Assembly: GCA_016721875.1 (NCBI GenBank)
Contig: JADKHG010000002.1
Location: forward strand, 186,001-250,000
DNA from: Sphingomonadales bacterium
GTDB lineage: Bacteria > Pseudomonadota > Alphaproteobacteria > Sphingomonadales > Sphingomonadaceae
Direction of reading: 5' to 3'
DNA: 64,000 bases
This document shows positions 17,208 to 24,786 of this stretch, piece by piece. The translations under genes were made by a program, and so were the position numbers. The stretch's first letter is position 1, and every line of letters starts with the position of its first letter. The notes below the pieces were generated by a model. It saw only the letters and a list, made by a program, of their open reading frames with translations. It ran no database searches and had not been told where the DNA came from.

Positions 17208-18031
17208 CCGAACAATCGCTCAAAAAAGCGAAGTTGATCGAGTTGAAAGAGGATCTGACCTCTGAACTGTCCGGCGGCAAGTCGATCGACGTCCAGTTCA
17301 ACCCCGATACGCTGAAGGTCACTTACGCCAATCAGGTGGTGCAACCCGAAGGCGGTAATCAGGCGGCGGGAACATCGGGTCGGCAGTTTATCGGGGCAGG
17401 GACAACCAAGCTCGCACTCACCCTGTGGTTTGATGTGACCGCAATGACCGAAAATGCCGTCGATGATGTTCGGCGGCTGACCAAGGATGTGATCCACTTC
17501 ATGACCCCCAAGGCATCGGAGCAGGATTCGACTAAGCTGGTACCACCGGGAACGCGCTTCAGCTGGGGCAGCTTCATATTTGACGGCATGGTCGAGGGAC
17601 TGGAGGAATCGCTCGAATTCTTCTCACCCGAAGGCAAGCCGTTGCGCGCCAGCATCACACTGACTTTGTCGCAGCAGAAAATATTGGTTTCGACCTTTGA
17701 AGGCTCGGGTGCTGTTTCGCGCGCAGGCGCGCGGCCCTTTGCCAGTGCCAAACAGGGCGACAGCGTGCAGTCGATGGCCGCAACATCCGGCAAGGGCGGC
17801 GACTGGCAGGGGATCGCCTCGGCCAATGGCATCGAAGACCCGCTGCGGATGGATGCCGGGCAATTTGTTGATCTGAACGCGTCGGTCGGCGCAACGGTAT
17901 CGGCTAGTGCCAGCCTGTCCATCGGCGCCTCCGCCGCAACATCGATTTCAGCGGTGGTGTCATCACCGCCAACGATCAGCCTGGGCTCAGTCCCGGCACC
18001 ACCCGCCTTGCCACAACTGGGTTTCAATTGA
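17204..18031 (+). CDS. LysM-containing tube adaptor (Afp7/CIS tube protein)
   Basis: The 275-residue protein begins with the CIS tube N-terminal domain (about 1-170; IDVQFNPDTLKVTYANQV, TKLALTLWFDVT, FSWGSFIFDGMVEGLEESLEFFSPEGKPLRA), which is the Afp7 pattern. A LysM-like unit follows (about residues 183-226: QGDSVQSMAATSG to GGDWQGIASANGIEDPLRM, ending AGQFVDL). The C-terminus is Ala/Ser/Pro-rich and probably flexible. Family role: a baseplate ring that links hub and tube. It overlaps the preceding gene by four bases. Confidence 0.85.
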   Translation: MTEQSLKKAKLIELKEDLTSELSGGKSIDVQFNPDTLKVTYANQVVQPEGGNQAAGTSGRQFIGAGTTKLALTLWFDVTAMTENAVDDVRRLTKDVIHFMTPKASEQDSTKLVPPGTRFSWGSFIFDGMVEGLEESLEFFSPEGKPLRASITLTLSQQKILVSTFEGSGAVSRAGARPFASAKQGDSVQSMAATSGKGGDWQGIASANGIEDPLRMDAGQFVDLNASVGATVSASASLSIGASAATSISAVVSSPPTISLGSVPAPPALPQLGFN

Positions 18032-18044
18032 GGAGCGCCGCAAC

Positions 18045-18212
18045 ATGGCTGTAGTCATACAGGAATTTGAAGCCATTGCCGATGACGGCAAAGGCGAAGC
18101 TGCGGGTGGCAAAGGGAAGGGCGAACCGGCTTCCGCCCCGATCACCAGCGCCGCGACCACGCGCATCCTTGCCATGTATCAACGCCGCCGCCTGCGGCTT
18201 CGGGCGCATTGA
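18045..18212 (+). CDS. Small Afp6-like (DUF5908-like) protein
   Basis: This 55-residue frame starts at ATG 18045 after a GAGGAGCG ribosome site and reads MAVVIQEFEAIADDGKGEA, then a Gly/Lys-rich linker, and ends with an arginine-rich YQRRRLRLRAH. Its size, its place between the Afp7-type gene and the hub gene, and the first-strand pattern VxIxEFE match the small Afp6/Pvc6 proteins. Their function is not settled. The assignment rests mainly on position and size. Confidence 0.6.
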   Translation: MAVVIQEFEAIADDGKGEAAGGKGKGEPASAPITSAATTRILAMYQRRRLRLRAH

Positions 18213-18221
18213 GGCTCGATC

Positions 18222-19286
18222 ATGGCCACCAACATCGCCCGCCTTCCGAGCAAACCGGCCCGCCCGTCGATCGAAATCGACGGCAAGCAGGACACGGTGC
18301 TGGAGGCTGCTTTGTTATCCTATGCGCTGAGCGACCCGATTGACGGCATGGCAAACGCCGAATTGCGCTTTGGCAATTGGGGTGGGAAAGATAAGCCGGG
18401 CTTCCAATACTTCGACCGCAAGACGCTGGAATTTGGCAAGGAGATCGCGGTCAAACTGCGTGATTCTGTGCTGTTTCAAGGCCGTATCACCGCTATTTCA
18501 GGACATTTCCCCGAAGGCGGATCGCCCGAAATCAGCATCTTGGCCGAAGACCGGTTGCAGGATCTGCGCATGGTCCGCCGCACCCGTACCTTCACGCAAA
18601 GCTCTCTCGCGGAAATCGCGCAAAAGATCGCGCGCGATCATGGCTTGCAAGTAGAAGCGACAAGCAACGGCCCGACCTATGCGGTGATCGCACAGGTCAA
18701 CCAGAGCGATCTCGCCTTTCTTTACGATTTCGCCCGGCGCGATGATGCCCAAATGTGGTTCGAAGGCGGCAAGCTGCAACTCAAGACGAAGCATGAGCAT
18801 AAGCAGGCCGAGCTGGCCTGGGCAGGGACGCTGCGCGCTTTTGATGTCACTGCCGACCTTGCCGGGCAACGCACCAAGATTGCCGCATCGGGCTGGGACG
18901 TGGATAAGAAGGAAGCGGTGAAGTCAGAGGCGGAAAAGGCAGCAATTGGCTCTGAACTCGGCAATGATCAGGCCGCCGCCGACATATTGAGCGAGCGCTT
19001 CGGCGACCGCGCCGATCAGGTGGCGCACGGCATTCCGGCAAACGAGCGCGAGGCGCGCAGCCTAGCCGAGGCCAGCTATCGCAACATGGCGCGCAATTTC
19101 ATCACCGGGCACGGGGTTTGCGAAACCGATCCGCTGATCCGCAGCGGCGCCAAGCTGAAACTCTCCGGGCTGGGTCCATTGTTCGACGGGCAATATCGCA
19201 TTCGTTCCGTCACCCATTTGTTCGACGCCGCAGCGGGCAGCCGCAGTGAATTTGCCTGCGACCGTCCCGGGTTGGGGAGGGCATGA
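18222..19286 (+). CDS. Baseplate hub protein, gpD/gp27-like (N-terminal half of VgrG/Afp8)
   Basis: The 354-residue protein has the late-control-D layout: IEIDGKQDTVLEAALLSYALSDPIDG, LEFGKEIAVKL..SVLFQGRITAISG, the RTRTFTQSSLAEIAQKIARDHGL helix, and the barrel strands with NQSDLAFLYDFARRDDAQMWFEGGKL. The end GQYRIRSVTHLFDAAAGSRSEFACDR is typical. In Afp the hub and spike are one protein (Afp8), whereas here the gp5-like part is the next gene, overlapping by four bases. It forms the trimeric base on which the spike stands. Confidence 0.88.
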   Translation: MATNIARLPSKPARPSIEIDGKQDTVLEAALLSYALSDPIDGMANAELRFGNWGGKDKPGFQYFDRKTLEFGKEIAVKLRDSVLFQGRITAISGHFPEGGSPEISILAEDRLQDLRMVRRTRTFTQSSLAEIAQKIARDHGLQVEATSNGPTYAVIAQVNQSDLAFLYDFARRDDAQMWFEGGKLQLKTKHEHKQAELAWAGTLRAFDVTADLAGQRTKIAASGWDVDKKEAVKSEAEKAAIGSELGNDQAAADILSERFGDRADQVAHGIPANEREARSLAEASYRNMARNFITGHGVCETDPLIRSGAKLKLSGLGPLFDGQYRIRSVTHLFDAAAGSRSEFACDRPGLGRA

Positions 19287-20014
19287 TGCTGGTAACCGAC
19301 TATGATTGCGACCGGCAGGCGGCCCAATGGGATGAGCGCAGCGCAAGCGGGCTTGGTGGTCTGTGGTACGGCGTGCTGCCTGCGGTGGTGGTCAATATCA
19401 AAGACCCGGACGGGCAGGGGCGGATTAAAGTCGCGCTGCCGTCCATCCCCGACACAGGCTCAGAAAAATATGAATGCTGGGCGCGTCTGGCGACCTTGTT
19501 TGCAGGCAAAGATCGAGGAAGCTGGTTCTTGCCCGACAAGGATGACGAAGTGCTCGTCGCCTTCGAACAGGGCGACCCGCGCCGTCCCTATATTCTTGGT
19601 GGTTTGTGGAATGGCAAGGACAGCCCGCCCGCATCGGCAGACAGTGAAAGCAAGACCGACAAGAAAATCCTGAAATCCCGAAACGGCGTCACGATCACGC
19701 TTGAGGATACGCAGGGACAGGAAAAGCTGATTCTCGAAACCCCCGGCGGCCAATCCTTCACATTGAAGGATGGACCCGGCAGCGTCGAGATCAAGGATTC
19801 AAACGGCAACAGCGTCAAGCTGGAAGCATCGGGGATCACCATCGAGGCATCCGCCAAAGTCACCGTCAATGCCGCCACCGTTGCCGTATCGGCAGGGATG
19901 GTCACGGTTGATGCAGGAATGTCCAAATTTTCGGGCGTGGTGCAGGCCGACACGGTGATCGCCAACAGCGTGGTGTCGGCAAGCTATACCCCCGGTGCGG
20001 GGAATATCTGGTGA
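19283..20014 (+). CDS. Spike protein, gpV/gp5-like OB fold plus beta helix
   Basis: The 243-residue protein has the gpV OB domain (LPAVVVNIKDPDGQGRIKVALPSIP, the WARLATLFAGKDRGSWFLPDKDDEVLVAFEQGD core and YILGGLWNGKD) followed by a beta-helix repeat region (SRNGVTITLEDTQGQEKLIL, GSVEIKDSNGNSVKLEASG, ASAKVTVNAATVAVSAG). The C-terminus TPGAGNIW is short and no PAAR motif is attached. It is the membrane-piercing spike of the particle. ATGA overlap with the hub gene shows tight coupling. Confidence 0.9.
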   Translation: MMLVTDYDCDRQAAQWDERSASGLGGLWYGVLPAVVVNIKDPDGQGRIKVALPSIPDTGSEKYECWARLATLFAGKDRGSWFLPDKDDEVLVAFEQGDPRRPYILGGLWNGKDSPPASADSESKTDKKILKSRNGVTITLEDTQGQEKLILETPGGQSFTLKDGPGSVEIKDSNGNSVKLEASGITIEASAKVTVNAATVAVSAGMVTVDAGMSKFSGVVQADTVIANSVVSASYTPGAGNIW

Positions 20015-22109
20015 CGGCGATGCATCATCCGGTCACCTGGGCCGCGCCGCGTCCGCTGTGGAGCGCGGGTGGTGGACGCGGACTGCCGCCATCGATCCTG
20101 CGCTTTGCCAGCGACGATTTCATGGAACAGCTGATTGCCTGTCTTGAAAATGATCCGGGAAAATTGGGGGACTATGTTGCCAAGCCCGAAACATGGCGGT
20201 CTCCGCAAGGGGAGGGGCAGGCGAGTGACCTGATCGACCGCGTGCCCTTACCCGCACCGCTCAAGAAATCGCGCTTTTCAACGCGATTGAAAACCGCACC
20301 GATCGTGCCCCCGCCGGTGGCACCATTTACGCAACCGCTCAAACTGTTCCAGCCCGCGCACCAGCGTTTCTATGTGGTCACCGCTACGCTTGCCTGTGCG
20401 CTTCCCGGAATGCCTGACCGCAAGCCCGAGGGCGCGCAAGAAAGCGTTGGTTATGTGCTCCGCCGTCTGCTTCCTGCCGGAACCAACGGGCCACTGGTCG
20501 AGCATGGCTTTGCCAAGGACGCTGCAGGTCCGCGCTGGCAGAGGCTTGCCGGGGATGATCCCAGTCTGCTCGCGCCGGGCGAAGAAATCATCGGTGTCTT
20601 CCCACTCAACCACCGCGACGGCAACGGACTGCGACGTAGCCTGTGGGGCGGAATGGTACCGGTGGCGCGGCGTGAGGAATATCTCGCGGCCAGCGTCGCC
20701 AATGGCGCACCTTCGCTGGTTGAGGGGCAGATCGCAGCGCTTGGCACCGCAACAGCACCTGCTCGTGCGAACAGCAAGCTGGCCCGGCTGTCCGAATTGC
20801 GGATGGACTTTATCGAGCCATGGAAGGCAATGGTGCAGTCGGCGATCAAGGCAGCGGCGGATATAAGGGCGGATACCGGAGACGATAGCAGCGACGTCAA
20901 TCGGCAGAAGCAATTGCGCGAACGCAACCTGCAATATCAGACGCAAAGCTGGCTGTTGCTTGCCGATTTCTGGAGTTTCCTCGGCCGCCATATGACCGCT
21001 CTGCGTGATGCAATCCGCGGACAAAGCGATGCGGGGCTCTCCACCGCCGAAAGGGATTTGTTCCAGTGGGTGCAAAACGGCGACCCGCAAAGCGAGCGCG
21101 ATACGCTGAAAAACGGCTTCAAGCCTTTTGACGGTTCGGCGTCGCAGCAACCCGCCTACCAGTCGAGCCTGGGCAATGCCCTGCGCCAGCTTGCCGGTGC
21201 AAATGAGACAGAATTTGCCGCCAATGTGGCAAAGCTGGAGGCAAATGAATTGCTCTACACCGCCTCGCAGGCGGAAAAATCCAATTGGCCCGGTTTCCAT
21301 TATTTGCTTGCCGGAATCGGTAGCGACGGGGTCGGTGCTGCTAATTCGATTTCGGCAATCGGTCCCTATAGCCGCGTCGGAAGCGCCCCGACTCCGCCTG
21401 TGACGGCTAATGAAACCCGCGACACCAGCCTGCCGCTAACCACGCCGCCGCAGTCTGCCGGGTTTGACGCCAATATTCTCGACCAGATTGCCGTGATGGT
21501 CGGTCGCGCACTTCCCAACAATGACGAAGCCGCTGCGCGCCCGATGCCCTTTTGCGCAGCAACAGCCAGACGCTACAAAACACCAATTACGACACCGGAC
21601 TGTTCGTCATCCGCTTTGTCCATATGAACGCCGATTGCGGACCGCTGCATCCGCCGACGCTGTCTGCACCGACCGAGCGTTTCAAGCTCGCCAATTTTTT
21701 CGATCCCGATGCGCCAGCACGACCGATTCGCATCACATTGCCATCGGACACCAGTGCCGCTGGTTTGCGTAAACATGCCAAGGGTACGGCCTTTGTCCTT
21801 TCTGACATGCTGTGCGGGCAGGTGCAGCGCGCCAAGGGGCTGGGTTTTGTCGATCTGGTCCGGCAAGTGCTGCCTTGGCCGCTGCACAAGGATATCGACA
21901 TTGGCGCGGGCGGAGGCTGCAAGAGCGGCGAGCTTAACATCGGCATGATTTGCTCGATCTCGATCCCGATCATCACACTGTGTGCGCTGATTCTGCTGAT
22001 GATCATCGTCAGTTTGCTCGACTTCATCTTCCGCTGGATCCCCTGGTTCATCATGTGCTTCCCGGTCCCCGGGCTGAAGGGCAAGCCGCAAACAGGAGGC
22101 AGCCCATGA
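20011..22109 (+). CDS. Large cluster protein with C-terminal membrane anchor (one frameshift near 21545)
   Basis: The frame beginning at GTG 20011 (ATG 20020 is possible) encodes about 510 residues, then the protein continues in another frame (SNSQTLQNTNYDTGLFVIRF...) to 22109 if one C is added near 21540, giving about 700 residues. It contains a proline-rich N-terminal part with an FYVVTATLACALPG strand, helical middle regions, and near the end a strongly hydrophobic pair of segments (nucleotides about 21945-22065) before a short polar tail. I do not recognise a family. It sits between spike and gp25 genes, so it is probably a baseplate or anchor protein holding particles at the cell membrane; this is inference from the hydrophobic end. 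Confidence 0.7.
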
Positions 22110-22498
22110 GCAATATTTATGGTCAGGGCATCGCTTTCCCGCCGCGGCTCGACGGCTATGGGCGGCTGGCTTGGTCGGTAGGCGAAGTGAACATCCGCGA
22201 ATCGATCGCGGTGATCCTGAAGACCAATGTCCGCGAGCGTTTGTCACTGCCGACTTTCGGCGCGGGGCTTGGGGCGTTTCTCTTTGAGCCTAACAATGCC
22301 GGCACCCACGCCCGTATCGCCCACGCCATCGAAACCGCGCTCAAGCAGTGGGAGCCGCGCATTTCGCTCTCCGAAGTCAGTGTCTCTGCCGATCCGGCGA
22401 ACGTCGAGGCAGCGATTGCCACCATCCAGTATAGTCTCGTCGCCACGGGGGCGAGCGAACAGGTTTCGCTCAGCATCCCGCTCGGCGGACGGTTGTGA
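22106..22498 (+). CDS. Baseplate wedge protein, gp25-like (Afp9)
   Basis: The 130-residue protein shows the gp25/GpW pattern: GIAFPPRLDGYGRLAWSVGEVNIRESIAVILKTNVRERLSLPTFGAGL near the N-terminus and the amphipathic helix and strands of the lysozyme-like gp25 fold. In Afp/PVC this protein (Afp9) links sheath to baseplate. ATGA overlap with the preceding gene gives the start, and 14 bases separate it from the baseplate J gene. Confidence 0.9.
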   Translation: MSNIYGQGIAFPPRLDGYGRLAWSVGEVNIRESIAVILKTNVRERLSLPTFGAGLGAFLFEPNNAGTHARIAHAIETALKQWEPRISLSEVSVSADPANVEAAIATIQYSLVATGASEQVSLSIPLGGRL

Positions 22499-22512
22499 GG
22501 GGAGAATAGCCG

Positions 22513-24786
22513 ATGCCATTACCCGCCCCGCCAATTGACAACCGTCGCTATCAGGATCTGGTCGATGAACTGATTGCCCGCATCCCCGTACACACTCCTG
22601 AATGGACCAATTTCAATGCGTCCGATCCGGGGATTACGCTTATCCACCTGTTTGCGCATCTGACCGAAAGCATGCTCTACCGGGTCAACCAGATACCCGA
22701 ACGCAACCGGCTGAAATTCCTGCAACTGCTGAACATCGGTCTGATGCCCGCGCAGGAAGCGCGCGGTATGGTCAGCTTTGCCAATGGCTCGGGGACGGCG
22801 GCCAAATTGCTGTTGCCGTCGGGGACTGAACTTGCCGCAGGGTCAGTGCTGTTCCGCACCGCAAATGCGCTCGACATCCTGCCTGTTGAAACGCGCTGCT
22901 ATATGAAGCGGGCGATCACGGTCGATGCCGAAACTGCCGACTATTATGCGATGCTCTACGCCTCCTACGGTAAGCCCGCGCCTGAAGGTTATGCACTGTA
23001 TGAAAGCATCGAGGTTGATCCGCTGAAAGGCGTCGATTTTTCAACGGCGATGGACCGCACAATGTGGATCGCGCTGCTGGGTCGTAACGATGATAAGGAT
23101 CCGACCACGCCTGAGGATGTCTGGACCAAGGTGCGCACGGCTCTTGGCGGACGCACGCTGTCGCTGGGCATTGTTCCGGGCGAAAATGACGACGGTAAGA
23201 CACTGGCCCCCGCGGGCGTGACCAATCCGGTCAGCAACAGCCTATCCTTTGCGCTGCCGCGCGGTGACATAGCGATTGCGATGGATGCCGACGGCGTGCC
23301 TGCGCCGCAATATCTGGATTTGGCGGCGGTCGCCGATTTTGACCCGATGAGCCAGCCGGGGATCATCCAGCTGACGCTGCCAGTCGCCAGCCAGATCAAA
23401 AGCTGGTCCGACCTTGATCCGCTGGAATCCGGAGTCGGCGATCTGCCGCCCTTCATCGACGATGATGCGCTTGCCGGACGTGTGGTCACCTGGCTGAAAA
23501 TCAGCGCCAGTGCCTCGACCAATGTCCGGCTGGCATGGATGGGGATCAACGCAGCGCAGGTGCGCCAGCGGATAGAGGTCAATGCCGAGCGGCTTGCCGA
23601 GGGCAATGGCGAACCTGACCAGCAGTTCACCCTTTCGAAGGCGCCGGTGCTGGAGGGATCGGTGAAGATCATCGGTGTCTCCACCGGTGGCACGCGCGAA
23701 TGGCAGGAAATTGACGATATCGCTGCCGCCGATCCCGAGGTTGCGGTTTTCACCCCCGGTCAGCCGATGCAGCAGGTCTTCCCCGACCGCTTCACCGTCG
23801 ATCACGAAGCAGGCCTTGTTCGCTTTGGCGACGGGCTGACCGGGCGGCGGCCTGCGTTGGGTGAAACGCTCTACGCGAGCTACGCCTATTGTGAAGGCCG
23901 CGAGGGCAATGTCGGCGCGGCCGCGATCAACAGTGGCAGCCTGTTGCCTGCAGGCATCTCCGTCAGCAATCCGGTGCCGACATGGGGCGGGGCGGATTCC
24001 GAAGGTGTCGCGAGCGGTGAAAAGCAGGTGCGCCGTCGCTTGCAGAACCGTGACCGGCTGGTGACGCAGGGCGATTTCGTCTCGATTGCCTGGCGCACGC
24101 CGGGGATCGATATTGGTCGCATTGAAGTCATCCCGGCCAGCCACCCCGACGTCATGCCGGTGACGGCGGGAAGCGTGCCTGGGGCTGTGACATTGATGGC
24201 AATCCCCGCCTTTGACGCGAGCTTCCCCAATGCACCCCGACCCGACCGGTTGTTTGTTTCGGCGCTGTGCAATTATCTCGACCCGCGCCGTTTGGTGACG
24301 ACCGAACTGGCGATAAGGGGGCCGTCCTATGTCGGCATATGGGTGTCGATCGGGATCGAAATTGCCGGTGGCCAGTCGGCCGCCGAGGTTGTCGAACGGG
24401 TACGCGCCCAGGTTAAAGCTTATCTCAGCCCGCTGCCGCGCGAGGGGCTGTCGGTCGCCGACTTCGTCGAGCCGCTCTACGCGCCCGAAGCCGACCCTGC
24501 ACTACGCGGTTGGCCGCTGGGGCGTGCGGTAAATGCGCGCAACATTTTGGCAGAGGTTGCGCGAACGCAAGGGGTGGTTTCGGTCGCTGATGTGCTGCTA
24601 GCGCAAGGCACCGCCAGTGCAGTGGACAGCGTCGCGATGGAGGGTCTGCAACTGCCCGAACTGCTCGGAATTTCGGTAACGGTGGGCGATCCGTCGCCGC
24701 TCGACAGCCTTCGCGGCGCAACCCCGGTTGAAAGCGGCACAACGGTCAAGCGGTTACCCGTTCCGGTTATGGCGGAGACCTGCTGA
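22513..24786 (+). CDS. Baseplate J-like wedge protein (Afp11)
   Basis: The 757-residue protein begins with the characteristic wedge motif (DLVDELIARIPVHTPEWTNF, then DPGITLIHLFAHLTESMLYRVNQIPERNR) and contains the J domain core (ASYAYCEGREGNVGAAAINSG, NPVPTWGGADSEGVASGEKQVRRRLQNRDRLVTQGDFVSIAWRTPGI). These match putative baseplate assembly proteins of eCIS (Afp11), the larger wedge component. A few-base overlap couples it to the next gene. Confidence 0.9.
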   Translation: MPLPAPPIDNRRYQDLVDELIARIPVHTPEWTNFNASDPGITLIHLFAHLTESMLYRVNQIPERNRLKFLQLLNIGLMPAQEARGMVSFANGSGTAAKLLLPSGTELAAGSVLFRTANALDILPVETRCYMKRAITVDAETADYYAMLYASYGKPAPEGYALYESIEVDPLKGVDFSTAMDRTMWIALLGRNDDKDPTTPEDVWTKVRTALGGRTLSLGIVPGENDDGKTLAPAGVTNPVSNSLSFALPRGDIAIAMDADGVPAPQYLDLAAVADFDPMSQPGIIQLTLPVASQIKSWSDLDPLESGVGDLPPFIDDDALAGRVVTWLKISASASTNVRLAWMGINAAQVRQRIEVNAERLAEGNGEPDQQFTLSKAPVLEGSVKIIGVSTGGTREWQEIDDIAAADPEVAVFTPGQPMQQVFPDRFTVDHEAGLVRFGDGLTGRRPALGETLYASYAYCEGREGNVGAAAINSGSLLPAGISVSNPVPTWGGADSEGVASGEKQVRRRLQNRDRLVTQGDFVSIAWRTPGIDIGRIEVIPASHPDVMPVTAGSVPGAVTLMAIPAFDASFPNAPRPDRLFVSALCNYLDPRRLVTTELAIRGPSYVGIWVSIGIEIAGGQSAAEVVERVRAQVKAYLSPLPREGLSVADFVEPLYAPEADPALRGWPLGRAVNARNILAEVARTQGVVSVADVLLAQGTASAVDSVAMEGLQLPELLGISVTVGDPSPLDSLRGATPVESGTTVKRLPVPVMAETC

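Noticed and set aside
20278..21300. 340-codon minus-strand frame
   Set aside because: Antisense to the 700-residue cluster protein, low complexity, without domain or start signal.
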